A DNA stretch of 64,000 bases from NCBI RefSeq assembly GCF_000308375.1, contig NZ_BAFQ01000187.1:1-64000 (forward strand), read 5' to 3'. The position numbers and the translations under genes were made by a program. The DNA comes from Nocardia aobensis NBRC 100429. Lineage in GTDB: Bacteria > Actinomycetota > Actinomycetes > Mycobacteriales > Mycobacteriaceae. The notes beneath the pieces are model-generated. The model made no database searches. It was not told where the DNA came from and saw only the letters and a list, made by a program, of their open reading frames with translations. Below, in pieces: positions 1-7,074 of this stretch (its first letter is position 1; every line of letters begins with the position of its first letter).

Positions 1-279
1 GGTGGTTTCGGTGATCTTCGCCGTCAGCCACAGCATGAGGGCGTTGATCACCAGCAGGAACAGCCCCAGCGTGACGATCACCAGCGGGAGCGACAGCAAT
101 TTCACGATCGGCTTGATCAGCGCGTTGACCAGTCCGAAGACGATCGCGACGCAGACCACGACGAGAATCTTGCCGCCGGTGCCCGCATCGGGCGGATCCT
201 TCAATTCGATACCGCCGACCCAGGCCGCCGCGAGCCAGATCGCGAGGGCGTTGATCGCCAAACGGAGCAGAAGTGCCAT
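1..279 (-). CDS. Phage-holin-family small membrane protein, partial (C-terminus beyond window)
   Basis: The minus-strand frame opens with ATG at 279-277 and stays open to the left edge, giving 93 residues and no stop. The start is MALLLRLAINALAIWLAAAW, a hydrophobic helix, followed by a short polar stretch (ELKDPPDAGTGGK) and two more hydrophobic helices (about residues 38-54 and 70-88) with the phrase NALIKPIVKLLSLPL between them. This matches the layout of the actinobacterial phage-holin-4_2 (YvlD-like) family, single-domain membrane proteins of about 120 residues whose role is unknown. The C-terminal part lies outside the window. The family call rests on recognising the pattern; no function is inferred. 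Confidence 0.75.
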   Translation of the reverse strand, partial: MALLLRLAINALAIWLAAAWVGGIELKDPPDAGTGGKILVVVCVAIVFGLVNALIKPIVKLLSLPLVIVTLGLFLLVINALMLWLTAKITETT

Positions 280-304
280 GCGGCAATGCTAACGGCGGAG
301 GCCG

Positions 305-895
305 TCAAGCCGCGCGATCGAGCATTTCCTGTACCGCGCTGCGCACTCGTTCCATCCCTTCGCTGCCGCCCAGCAGTTCCCGGGTGGCAGGGTTGGGCGC
401 GCGCAGGATGCCGAGCAGGACGTGACCGGCCTCGATACGGTCGTCACCACGGGAGATCGCTTCTCGCAGTGACAGTTCCAAGGTCTTCTTGGCCTCGCGG
501 GTGAAGGGGATGTGGCCGAAGCTCATTCCACCGCCGAACCGGAACCGCCCGCGGCCCTTGTCCGGAACCGGCACCGCTTCGTCGAAGGCCCCCTCGCCGA
601 AGGTGGCCTGCACACTGTCTCGCACCGCGTCCAGATCGATGCCGATCGACTTCAGCGCGGCCGCGTCCTCCTCACCCAGCGGTTCCTCGGTCCGCGGCCG
701 GCCGGGTAGTGCCCTCCGAATCGCCTCGGCGCTGATGCCGTTTTCCTCCAGTATTTTTCGCAGCGGCGCATCCGAACAGGTGGCGAGTCCCAGCAGCAGG
801 TGCTCGACATCGATACTGGGCGAACGCAATTCACGCGCTTCCTCCTGCGCGTCCACGACGGCGGAGCGCGCCGCCTTGGCAAATCTCTCGAACAT
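305..895 (-). CDS. Stand-alone Clp N-terminal (ClpC/ClpA N-domain) protein
   Basis: A 196-residue protein built only of Clp N-domain repeats. The first covers about residues 1-75 (MFERFAKAARSAVVDAQEEA, then IDVEHLLLGLA) and the second about 128-190 (FTREAKKTLELSLREAIS, then IEAGHVLLGIL). No AAA+ Walker motifs follow, so it is not an unfoldase. In ClpC and ClpA this double repeat binds substrates and adaptors, so a free copy could act as an adaptor or decoy for the Clp machine, or simply bind peptides; that is inference. Its ATG overlaps the stop of the upstream HTH gene (ATGA), so the two are co-transcribed and probably translationally coupled. Control should come from the operator pair upstream of the HTH gene. 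Confidence 0.88.
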   Translation of the reverse strand: MFERFAKAARSAVVDAQEEARELRSPSIDVEHLLLGLATCSDAPLRKILEENGISAEAIRRALPGRPRTEEPLGEEDAAALKSIGIDLDAVRDSVQATFGEGAFDEAVPVPDKGRGRFRFGGGMSFGHIPFTREAKKTLELSLREAISRGDDRIEAGHVLLGILRAPNPATRELLGGSEGMERVRSAVQEMLDRAA

Positions 896-1116
896 CAGTG
901 GATTCCGCCTTTCCGGTTGTACTTCTGATGGACCGCCTGCCGACTGACCTCGAGCGCCTCGGCGATGGCTTGCCAGGACCAGCCCTGCTTACGGGCATTG
1001 GCCACCTGGATCGCCTCGAGCCGCTCGAGCAATCGCCGCAGCGCGAGCACCGCCCGCAGCCCGACCTGAGGGTCGGGACTGCCGGCGGCGGCCGCCAGCG
1101 TTGTCGCTTCACTCAT
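895..1116 (-). CDS. Small helix-turn-helix DNA-binding protein, first gene of the Clp-N operon
   Basis: A 73-residue protein starting MSEATTLAAAAG. Residues about 25-45 (LRRLLERLEAIQVANARKQG) form a helical region, and the C-terminus holds a helix-turn-helix (SWQAIAEALEVSRQAVHQKY). This start was preferred to an upstream in-frame ATG at 1152 because a well-spaced -10 (TAAATT) ends 7 nt before the ATG at 1116, typical of a leaderless mRNA, and no Shine-Dalgarno is present. The stop overlaps the start of the Clp N-domain gene. The promoter is covered by two identical-format inverted repeats, which suggests autorepression. HTH proteins next to free Clp-N proteins occur in other actinobacteria; I know of no defined function for the pair. 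Confidence 0.85.
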   Translation of the reverse strand: MSEATTLAAAAGSPDPQVGLRAVLALRRLLERLEAIQVANARKQGWSWQAIAEALEVSRQAVHQKYNRKGGIH

Positions 1117-1163
1117 GTACGTCAATTTACGTTGACATCGCGAGCGCGTCAATCAAAATTGAC
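1117..1163 (-). promoter_or_regulatory. Promoter with two GTCAA-N6-TTGAC operators
   Basis: Reading the minus strand, -35 TTGACG (1147-1152), a 17-bp spacer and -10 TAAATT (1124-1129) stand 7 nt before the ATG at 1116. Two 16-bp inverted repeats share the same format: GTCAATTTACGTTGAC at 1121-1136, over the -10, and GTCAATCAAAATTGAC at 1148-1163, over the -35. They are 27 bp apart centre to centre. Occupancy of either site would block RNA polymerase. The likely ligand is the HTH protein encoded directly downstream; this is inference. Confidence 0.8.
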
Positions 1164-1211
1164 ACCAGGCGTGTTCACCTGCGGCGAACGATGCGATAGC
1201 GATTCCGCGAC

Positions 1212-2297
1212 TCAGGCGGTCCAGATACCCGTGGCGGTGAATTCGTCGAGAATCGCGTGCGACTCGGCCAGGTCCAGCCCCTGCCCCGCGACCCACTCGT
1301 CGTTGAAATACGTTCCGGCATAACGGTCTCCGCCGTCGCACAGCAGCGTCACCACACTGCCCTCGCGGCCCGCGGCGACCATCTCGGCGATGAGGGCGAA
1401 CGCGCCCCACAGATTGGTTCCGGTGGATCCGCCCACTCGCCGGCCGAGCACCGCACTGGCATGGCGGCACGCGGCGATGGAGGCGGCATCGGGCACCTCG
1501 ATCATCCGGTCGACCACATCGCCGATGAAGGAAGGCTCCACCCGCGGCCGGCCGATACCCTCGATCCGCGACGGCATACCGGTCTGATATCCCGGGTCCC
1601 CGACCTCGTACCCGCCGTAGAACGCCGAATCCTCGGGATCGACCACGGCCAGCCGGGTGGCGTGACGGCGATAGCGGATGTACCGGCCGATGGTCGCGCT
1701 CGTTCCGCCGGTGCCGGCGCCGACCACCACCCAGTCCGGAACCGGATGGGTCTCCAAAATCATTTGCTGATAGATGGATTCGGCGATGTTGTTGTTACCG
1801 CGCCAGTCGGTGGCCCGCTCGGCGTAGGTGAACTGGTCCATGTAGTGGCCGTCGCATTCGGCGGCCAGCCGCACCGCCTCGGTGTAGATGTCGGGCGCGC
1901 GGTCGACGAAGTGGCATCGGCCGCCCTGCGCCTCGATCAGCGCGATCTTCTCGGGCGAGGTCTTCGCCGGCACCACCGAGACGAAGTCCAGGCCGAGCAG
2001 TTTCGCGAAGTAGGCCTCGCTGATCGCGGTCGACCCCGAGGACGCCTCGACGATGGTCGTCCCCTCGCACACCCAGCCGTTGCAGATCGCGTAGAGGAAC
2101 AGGGAACGCGCCAGCCGATGTTTCAAGCTGCCGGTCGGATGCGTGGACTCGTCCTTGAGATACAGCCGCACGCCCCATTCGGGTGGCAGCGGATACCGCA
2201 GCAGATGGGTGTCGGCGCTGCGCTGCGCATCGGCCTCGATCAGCCGCACCGCATTGTCGACCCACTCCCGCGAAGCACTGCGATCGCAGTACTTCAC
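1212..2297 (-). CDS. PLP-dependent cysteine synthase-family enzyme (Cds1-type cysteine desulfhydrase)
   Basis: A 361-residue fold-type II PLP enzyme. The Schiff-base lysine is K59 in [11 protein letters not shown], the asparagine/serine loop is [19 protein letters not shown], and the phosphate-binding glycine loop is [17 protein letters not shown]. Overall length and sequence resemble M. tuberculosis Rv3684 (Cds1), which releases H2S, pyruvate and ammonia from L-cysteine; related cysteine synthases run the opposite direction. The protein should be cytosolic. The start is a GTG at 2297-2295 preceded by GGGAG. Immediately upstream lies the 71-bp tandem repeat, which separates it from the DUF4229 gene on the same strand. 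Substrate choice between synthase and desulfhydrase cannot be settled from sequence alone. Confidence 0.85.
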   Translation of the reverse strand: MKYCDRSASREWVDNAVRLIEADAQRSADTHLLRYPLPPEWGVRLYLKDESTHPTGSLKHRLARSLFLYAICNGWVCEGTTIVEASSGSTAISEAYFAKLLGLDFVSVVPAKTSPEKIALIEAQGGRCHFVDRAPDIYTEAVRLAAECDGHYMDQFTYAERATDWRGNNNIAESIYQQMILETHPVPDWVVVGAGTGGTSATIGRYIRYRRHATRLAVVDPEDSAFYGGYEVGDPGYQTGMPSRIEGIGRPRVEPSFIGDVVDRMIEVPDAASIAACRHASAVLGRRVGGSTGTNLWGAFALIAEMVAAGREGSVVTLLCDGGDRYAGTYFNDEWVAGQGLDLAESHAILDEFTATGIWTA

Positions 2298-2310
2298 CGC
2301 AGCTCCCGCC

Positions 2311-2540
2311 CGCTCACTGCGCCTCCTGTGCCATGCGGGACACCCGCACCCGGTCGGCGCAGCGAGCCGCTGCGCGATTGTCGCTCACTGCGCCTCCTGT
2401 GCCATGCGGGACACCCGCACCCGGTCGGCGCAGCGAGCCGCTGCGCGATTGTCGCTCACTGCGCCTCCTGTGCCATGCGGGACACCCGCACCCGGTCGGC
2501 GCAGCGAGCCGCTGCGCGATTGTCGCTCACTGCGCCTCCT
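2311..2540. repeat. 71-bp tandem repeat, three full copies plus 17 bp, each with a stem-loop
   Basis: Units begin at 2311, 2382 and 2453, with a 17-bp partial unit from 2524. The three full copies appear identical by eye. Each carries the perfect hairpin GCGCAGCG-AGC-CGCTGCGC (8-bp stem, 3-nt loop). The partial fourth unit coincides with the last codons and stop of the DUF4229 gene (TGA at 2527-2529), so on the minus strand every copy repeats GAGGCGCAGTGA, and each full copy also has a mini-ORF reading MAQEAQ-stop. The array looks like expansion of a segment that included the gene's 3' end, leaving it between two minus-strand genes. Confidence 0.92.
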
Positions 2541-2865
2541 CGCCACGCAGGCGAGCTCGCAGGTTCGCTTTGTCGTTGCGGCGCTTCTCGTCGACCGCCG
2601 CGATGTCCTCGTTCACGCGCGCCCGCAGCCGCTTGAACAGGACCAGCGACAGCGGCATCGCCACGATCAGCGCGAACAGCAGCGCGACGATCAGCGGGAT
2701 GTCGACGTTCACCACGTGCGCCACCACCAGGATGATCACGGCGATCACGGCGACGAGGGCCAGCCGGGCCAGGGTGTACAGCGCCAGGTTGCGCGCGAGC
2801 CGCCGACCCGCCGAGGCCGGGGCCCGATCGCTCGCGGCGTCGTCGGATCGGGATGCTTCACTCAC
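2527..2865 (-). CDS. DUF4229-type small membrane protein
   Basis: A 112-residue protein. The polar, Ser/Asp/Ala-rich N-terminus (about 1-22) is followed by two transmembrane helices (about 28-50, LYTLARLALVAVIAVIILVV, and 56-76, IPLIVALLFALIVAMPLSLV) and a basic cytosolic tail (LFKRLRARVNEDIAAVDEKR). This matches the DUF4229 family found throughout actinobacteria, which has no established function. The last 17 bp form part of the 71-bp repeat described next to it. The gene is divergent from bldC; the 222-bp interval between them carries the AT-rich bldC upstream region. Confidence 0.8.
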   Translation of the reverse strand: MSEASRSDDAASDRAPASAGRRLARNLALYTLARLALVAVIAVIILVVAHVVNVDIPLIVALLFALIVAMPLSLVLFKRLRARVNEDIAAVDEKRRNDKANLRARLRGEEAQ

Positions 2866-3087
2866 ACGACCAGGGTAGGCGACGCCGCCGCACCCGTTCC
2901 GACCTGCCCGGGTCCCGCCGGATTCGATCGCCGGATGTTCGCCGGCGCGACGTACTCAGCCGTACGTATATCCGTTTTGTCTATTACTTCCCCTTTACCA
3001 ACGTTAGATCGTTCGAACACCTGGGGGTCCGGGTGCAACGATGTCGCTATCTGATGAGGGATCTGTCGATTACGGAAAGGTTTGCGA

Positions 3088-3321
3088 ATGACTGCGATCA
3101 CCGCGGCGAGCCGCACGTTGGGTTCCGTCAACGGCCAGGAGGCCCTCCTGACCCCGGGCCAGGTGGCGGCGCTGTTCCACGTCGATCCGAAAACGGTCAC
3201 TCGGTGGGCACATGCCGGACGGCTGGGCTCGCTGCGCACCCCTGGCGGACATCGCCGCTTCCGTGAATCGGAGGTAATGCAGCTGCTGAAGTCGCTGACC
3301 ACCGAGGCGACCCGCCCCTGA
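3088..3321 (+). CDS. bldC: BldC-family developmental transcription regulator
   Basis: A 77-residue MerR-like winged-HTH protein without an effector domain. The core from LLTPGQVAALFHVDPKTVTR through WAHAGRLGSLRTPGGHRRFR is close to Streptomyces BldC, in which the same residues form the recognition helix and wing that bind direct repeats cooperatively. In streptomycetes BldC controls entry into development; in non-sporulating actinomycetes its role is less clear. The ATG at 3088 is preferred over the TTG at 3082 because GGAAAGG (3074-3080) stands 7 nt upstream. The 5' region (2940-3040) is noticeably AT-rich for this genome, as expected for a strong regulated promoter. Confidence 0.93.
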   Translation: MTAITAASRTLGSVNGQEALLTPGQVAALFHVDPKTVTRWAHAGRLGSLRTPGGHRRFRESEVMQLLKSLTTEATRP

Positions 3322-3399
3322 GTTCGAGGGCTCATTCTCGCGGTCAGAGTGCGACAGGTACGTCCACGGGATTACCCTCGATGTCAGGAGGTGAGCGAC

Positions 3400-3603
3400 G
3401 TGGCGTACCTGTTGGCACTCATCGCGGTCGTGGCTGTCGCGGTGCTGTGCTGGAAAGCGTTCGGACCGGAGCATGCGCCCCGGATCGGCATCGGACGGGG
3501 GCCCGAGAAGCGACGTCGAGTCGTGGGCCCCGATGACGACCCCGAATTCCTGTGGCGGATCTCCCGCCAACATCGCGACGGCGACCCGGGCACGGATCAC
3601 TGA
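3400..3603 (+). CDS. Small single-pass membrane protein downstream of bldC
   Basis: A 67-residue protein starting at a GTG (3400) placed 8 nt after a full AGGAGG (3386-3391), which decides the start against longer in-frame options. It has one N-terminal transmembrane helix (about 3-19, YLLALIAVVAVAVLCWKAFG) and a charged cytosolic C-terminus with two motif-like patches, KRRRVVGPDDDPEFLWRIS and RQHRDGDPGTDH. The phrase PDDDPEFLWRI is typical of a conserved small actinobacterial membrane-protein family with no named function. It lies 78 bp after bldC on the same strand and may be transcribed with it. Confidence 0.82.
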   Translation: MAYLLALIAVVAVAVLCWKAFGPEHAPRIGIGRGPEKRRRVVGPDDDPEFLWRISRQHRDGDPGTDH

Positions 3604-3646
3604 CGCGCATATCCTCACCCGTGAGATGGCTTGCAGGCGCGGCTGA

Positions 3647-4525
3647 TCAGCCGATGGAGCCCGCGGCGGCCAGCGCAGCCGAGACCGAATCGGCGCACGC
3701 GGGCAGGAGCGGCAGGCGCACATGCGCGCTCGGTATCCGGCCCTGCGCGGCGAGCACCCCTTTGACCACGGTCGGGTTGGCCTCGGCGAACAGCGCCCGC
3801 GCCAGCTCGACCAACCGGTTGCCGATTTTTCGTGCCGCCTCGATCCGTCCGTCCCGCCAGGCCGCGATCAACTCCGCATAGGCCGCGGGCGCCACATTCG
3901 AGCAGGTCAGAATGGCTCCCTGCGCGCCCATCGCCAGCAGCGGCGCCGCGTACAGGTCGTCGCCGCACAGCACCGTCGTCCGGTCACCGACCGCCGCCAG
4001 CCACGCGACCGTCGTCTCGTCCACGACACCCACGGCATGTTTGAATCCCGCGACGTTCGGCAGTTCGGCCAGTTCGGTCAATGTTTCCGGATCGAGCGGC
4101 CGGCCCGTCCGATGCGGCACGTTGTAGATCAGCAGCGGCACCGCGCTCCGCTGCGCGAGCCGCCGGAAATGTTCCACCACGCCGCGCTGCGAGGGTTTCG
4201 TGTAGTACGGGACCACCGTGAGCGCCGCCGCGACTCGCTCGTCCAGCGCGGCCAGCGCGAGCTCGGAATCGGCCGTCGAATTGGAGCCGGTGCCCACGAT
4301 CAGCGGCGCGTCACGCTCGGCGCAGACCTGGGCGCAGATGTCGACGACCCGGCGCTTCTCCTCCGCTGTCAGGGTGGCCGGCTCGCCGGTGGTGCCCAGG
4401 GCGACGATGCCGGAGGCACCCGCGTCGAGGACGTCGTGCGCGAGCCGGCCCAGAGCGTCGCAGGCCAGCTCGCCGTCCGCCGTGAACGGCGTGACGAGTG
4501 GAACGAAGAGACCGCTGAACGTCAT
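3647..4525 (-). CDS. dapA: Dihydrodipicolinate synthase (4-hydroxy-tetrahydrodipicolinate synthase) family aldolase
   Basis: A 292-residue TIM-barrel class I aldolase, the normal length for DapA. The substrate loop GTTGEP lies at 44-49, the catalytic tyrosine is Y134 in LIYNVPHRTG, and the Schiff-base lysine is K162 in NVAGFKHAVG. DapA condenses pyruvate with aspartate semialdehyde for lysine and diaminopimelate. Here the gene is not near other lysine genes but is divergent from a LysR regulator with a palindromic operator between them. It could therefore be a second, regulated copy or a related pyruvate-dependent aldolase (N-acetylneuraminate lyase family); the residues seen do not exclude DapA itself. 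Confidence 0.85.
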   Translation of the reverse strand: MTFSGLFVPLVTPFTADGELACDALGRLAHDVLDAGASGIVALGTTGEPATLTAEEKRRVVDICAQVCAERDAPLIVGTGSNSTADSELALAALDERVAAALTVVPYYTKPSQRGVVEHFRRLAQRSAVPLLIYNVPHRTGRPLDPETLTELAELPNVAGFKHAVGVVDETTVAWLAAVGDRTTVLCGDDLYAAPLLAMGAQGAILTCSNVAPAAYAELIAAWRDGRIEAARKIGNRLVELARALFAEANPTVVKGVLAAQGRIPSAHVRLPLLPACADSVSAALAAAGSIG

Positions 4526-4560
4526 GCCACCTACCCTCGTCTAGGCGTTGATTCAGGTCC

Positions 4561-4595
4561 AGTTCACAAATCTTCCGTCGAGATTAAGCTGAACT
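4561..4595. promoter_or_regulatory. Palindromic LysR-type operator between dapA and the LysR gene
   Basis: Two nested inverted repeats share nearly the same centre: AGTTCA (4561-4566) with TGAACT (4590-4595), and AATCT (4569-4573) with AGATT (4581-4585) separated by 7 nt. The element ends directly before the LysR start codon (4597). This position in a 71-bp divergent interval is typical of autoregulated LysR systems. Confidence 0.6.
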
Positions 4596-4596
4596 T

Positions 4597-5493
4597 ATGC
4601 TCGATGTACGCCGCCTACGGCTGTTGCGGGAATTGGCCCATCGCCGAACGATTGCTGCGGTCGCCGAGGCCGTGTCCTACACCCCGTCGGCGGTATCCCA
4701 GCAGCTCACCGCGCTGGAACGCGAGGCAGGGGTCACGCTACTGGAACGCAGCGGCCGCCGCGTCACCCTCACCGCGGCGGCGCGCCGCCTGGTGGAGCAC
4801 ACGGAATCGGTCCTCGCGATCCTGGAGCAGGCGGAGGCCGAACTGGCCACCGCCGAACTCACCGGCGCCCTGCACATCGGCGCCTTCCCCACCGCCGTGC
4901 AGCGGATACTGCCGCATGCACTGGTCTCGCTCAGCCGTGCTCATCCGCGCTTGGAACTGCATGTGACGGAATTGGATCCGGCGGCCGTGCCCGCGGCACT
5001 GCGCGCCGGCGCGCTGGATATCGCACTCATCCAGGAGTACGACTACGTGCCCGCCGAACCGGAGGCCGGCCTGGAGACCGAACCGTTCCTGGAGGAGCCG
5101 GTCTACCTGGCCGCCCGCACCACCCAGCCGCTGGCCGCCTACCGCGAGGCGGCCTGGATCTCCGGAACACCCGGCACCCTCTGCCACACCATGACCGTAA
5201 GAGCATGCGAGGCAGCGGGTTTCGTTCCTCGTATCCGCCACCGCTCCGACGATTTCGGCACGGTGCTCGCCCTGGTCGCCGCCGGCCAGGGCGTCGCCTT
5301 CATTCCGCAGCTCGCGATACCCCTGCATCCCGAAACCGACACCACCCCGATCGAATTGACCCCGCTCCCCATCCGCCGCCGCACTCGGATCGCCTACCGC
5401 GCCGGCACCCGCACCCACCCCACCATCTCCGCCGCCCGCACCGCCCTGCACGCCACCACCGGAACCATCCCGCCGGTGGACGAACTCACCTGA
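4597..5493 (+). CDS. LysR-family transcriptional regulator
   Basis: A 298-residue protein with the N-terminal LysR winged HTH (MLDVRRLRLLRELAHRRTIA, then SYTPSAVSQQLTALEREAGV) and a periplasmic-binding-like effector domain from about residue 90 (LHIGAFPTAVQRILPHALVS). It resembles actinobacterial regulators of the ArgP/IciA-like subset with the early LRLLRELAHRRTI pattern. It is transcribed away from the dapA paralogue and a palindrome lies directly upstream, so it probably controls that gene and itself in response to a small ligand, which cannot be identified from sequence. The C-terminal ~40 residues are unusually rich in Arg, Thr and His. Confidence 0.92.
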   Translation: MLDVRRLRLLRELAHRRTIAAVAEAVSYTPSAVSQQLTALEREAGVTLLERSGRRVTLTAAARRLVEHTESVLAILEQAEAELATAELTGALHIGAFPTAVQRILPHALVSLSRAHPRLELHVTELDPAAVPAALRAGALDIALIQEYDYVPAEPEAGLETEPFLEEPVYLAARTTQPLAAYREAAWISGTPGTLCHTMTVRACEAAGFVPRIRHRSDDFGTVLALVAAGQGVAFIPQLAIPLHPETDTTPIELTPLPIRRRTRIAYRAGTRTHPTISAARTALHATTGTIPPVDELT

Positions 5494-5515
5494 ACTGCTC
5501 GAAGGCTCCGGCCGG

Positions 5516-6163
5516 TCAGAGGCCCCGGCCGTCGACCACCGTTCGGAGTTCTTCGGGATCCCAGAAATCTCGGACGCCCGGGAGGTCGGACAGGTAGCGC
5601 AGTATGCGGTCCGGAGGCCAGCCGTGGGATTCGCCGAGACCGCCGGCCAGCATGCTGAGGTACCGTGCGGACGGCTTGGTCAGATCGACGGTCAGCGGGC
5701 TGTCCGGGGCGGTGAAGGTCAGGACCGGGATGCCGTCGACGTCGTCCACGTGCCAGAGCGTTTCGTAGTGGCCTTCGCCGAGTTGAAGCGAGCCGCGGCG
5801 AACCACCTCCTCGGGGTCGAAGACCGGCCCGTGTCCCGGTTGCCGGTGCATCTCTTGAGCCATCAGATCGCTGAACTGACCGACGGTCAGCAGGTAACCC
5901 CGCGCCGCCGCGCCGACCGGCCAGTCCGTCGGCGGACGGTGGGCATAGAACGCCACACCCCCGCTCCACACCGGGCTCTGCCCTGCGAAATAAACGCATC
6001 CGGGAAGTGACAGTGGGCAATTCCGCGCGGGCGGCGTGGGATCGCGGAAACCCCCGTAGAGACGCGGGGTGCCCGGTGGATTGCCGCCCGCCCGGTAGTA
6101 GGCGAACCGCTTCTCGAACAGATTCGATCCGTAAGCGGCGTACCACACGCGGACCGCGGTCAT
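5516..6163 (-). CDS. Gamma-glutamylcyclotransferase-like (AIG2/BtrG fold) protein
   Basis: A 215-residue protein. The N-terminus MTAVRVWYAAYGSNL carries the YGSNL loop that binds the gamma-glutamyl group in the GGCT fold. Related actinobacterial proteins are often annotated as histone deacetylase, which the sequence does not support. The start at 6163 places YGSNL at residues 11-15, as in the family; an in-frame extension to 6232 (MPKVAPCPPVWSG) is unlikely. The rest contains FDPEEVVRRGSLQLGEGHYE and several aromatic-rich patches but no second recognisable domain. Substrate unknown. The LysR gene ends 23 bp away on the opposite strand, so the two are convergent. Confidence 0.75.
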   Translation of the reverse strand: MTAVRVWYAAYGSNLFEKRFAYYRAGGNPPGTPRLYGGFRDPTPPARNCPLSLPGCVYFAGQSPVWSGGVAFYAHRPPTDWPVGAAARGYLLTVGQFSDLMAQEMHRQPGHGPVFDPEEVVRRGSLQLGEGHYETLWHVDDVDGIPVLTFTAPDSPLTVDLTKPSARYLSMLAGGLGESHGWPPDRILRYLSDLPGVRDFWDPEELRTVVDGRGL

Positions 6164-6248
6164 CGGAGCTCGGTTCCTTCCGGAATGGCCACATCCCGAC
6201 CATACGGGAGGGCAGGGCGCGACCTTCGGCACCTGGGGGCCGCCGACC

Positions 6249-6932
6249 TCATTCCCGCAGGTCTTCGATGCGGCGGCGCAGGTGATCGAGTAATTTCTCC
6301 GGATCGTCGAACTCCGCGGGATCGATGGGCGTGCCGAAATGGATGTGCACCTGCTGGCGGCGGTCGAATGCGGGGCCGTCGCCTCGATTGCGGCGCATCG
6401 GCAGCACTCGGTCGGTGCCCGTGGTGCCCACCGGAACGATCGGAACTCCGGTCGCCAGAGCCAGTTTCGCCACGCCCGGCTTGTACGGCTCGGTGTCGCC
6501 CGATGCGACCAGCCGCCCTTCCGGATAGATGATCAACACCCCGCCGTACCGCAGAATCTGTTCCGCCTGTGCCATCGCCGACTGCCCGGACACACTGTCG
6601 CGCCGCACCACCGGAATATGACCCAGTCGCCGCACCAACCACCCGACCACCGGCCACGACCACAACTCGGCCATCGCGATGGCAATTGCCCTGCGCCGCA
6701 ACGCACCCCACAGGAACACCGCGTCCAGCATCGAGATGTGGTTGCTCGCCACGATCACCGGACCCGCCTTCGGCACCAGTTCTCGCCCCACCACGGTGAC
6801 GTGCACGAAGTTCGACCACGCCAGCGTGCGCAGAATCCGCCGCACGAACTGCGTGGTGAGCCATGCCCGCTTGCCCAACCCCTTGGGCCGACGCCCGGAT
6901 CGTTCGCGCCGACGCCCTGATTGTTCGCTCAT
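6249..6932 (-). CDS. 1-acyl-sn-glycerol-3-phosphate acyltransferase (PlsC-like)
   Basis: A 227-residue member of the PlsC/LPLAT family. The catalytic HX4D motif is H65-D70 in NHISMLD, and the acceptor-binding motif is YPEGR (136-140). A short hydrophobic stretch near residues 55-62 and a basic N-terminus (GRRRERSGRRPKGLGKR) suggest peripheral binding to the inner face of the membrane. The family transfers acyl chains to lysophosphatidic acid in phospholipid synthesis. The start at 6932 follows a G-rich Shine-Dalgarno (GGGGGG); the upstream in-frame start at 6974 lacks one. It is divergent from the XRE regulator at 7075. Confidence 0.88.
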   Translation of the reverse strand: MSEQSGRRRERSGRRPKGLGKRAWLTTQFVRRILRTLAWSNFVHVTVVGRELVPKAGPVIVASNHISMLDAVFLWGALRRRAIAIAMAELWSWPVVGWLVRRLGHIPVVRRDSVSGQSAMAQAEQILRYGGVLIIYPEGRLVASGDTEPYKPGVAKLALATGVPIVPVGTTGTDRVLPMRRNRGDGPAFDRRQQVHIHFGTPIDPAEFDDPEKLLDHLRRRIEDLRE

Positions 6933-7009
6933 TTCAACCCCCCGATTCCCACCGAACGAACTCGATTCTCCCACGGGGCACCGACATGTTCGGGGCCCTG
7001 TTGTCCGAC

Positions 7010-7024
7010 GAGGTTTGCACGATT
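7010..7024 (+). promoter_or_regulatory. GAGGTTTGCACGATT motif, also found near 10.04 kb
   Basis: The 15-mer GAGGTTTGCACGATT lies in the interval between plsC-like and XRE genes. The identical 15-mer occurs on the minus strand at 10036-10050, in the left arm of a large inverted repeat, and a variant (GCGGTTTGCACGAATAG) forms the other arm. Its role is unknown. Confidence 0.45.
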
Positions 7025-7074
7025 GATTCGGGCTCGAGCCATCAGCACCTGCGCCACCTCACTATCGTGGACGA

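Noticed and set aside
2311-2540. Repeat array considered as a CRISPR
   Set aside because: The units are contiguous and identical with no variable spacers, and no cas genes are present.
5394-6203. Alternative minus-strand frame of 269 codons over the GGCT-like gene
   Set aside because: Arg/Gly/Pro-rich frame-shifted shadow; the YGSNL motif is in the other frame.
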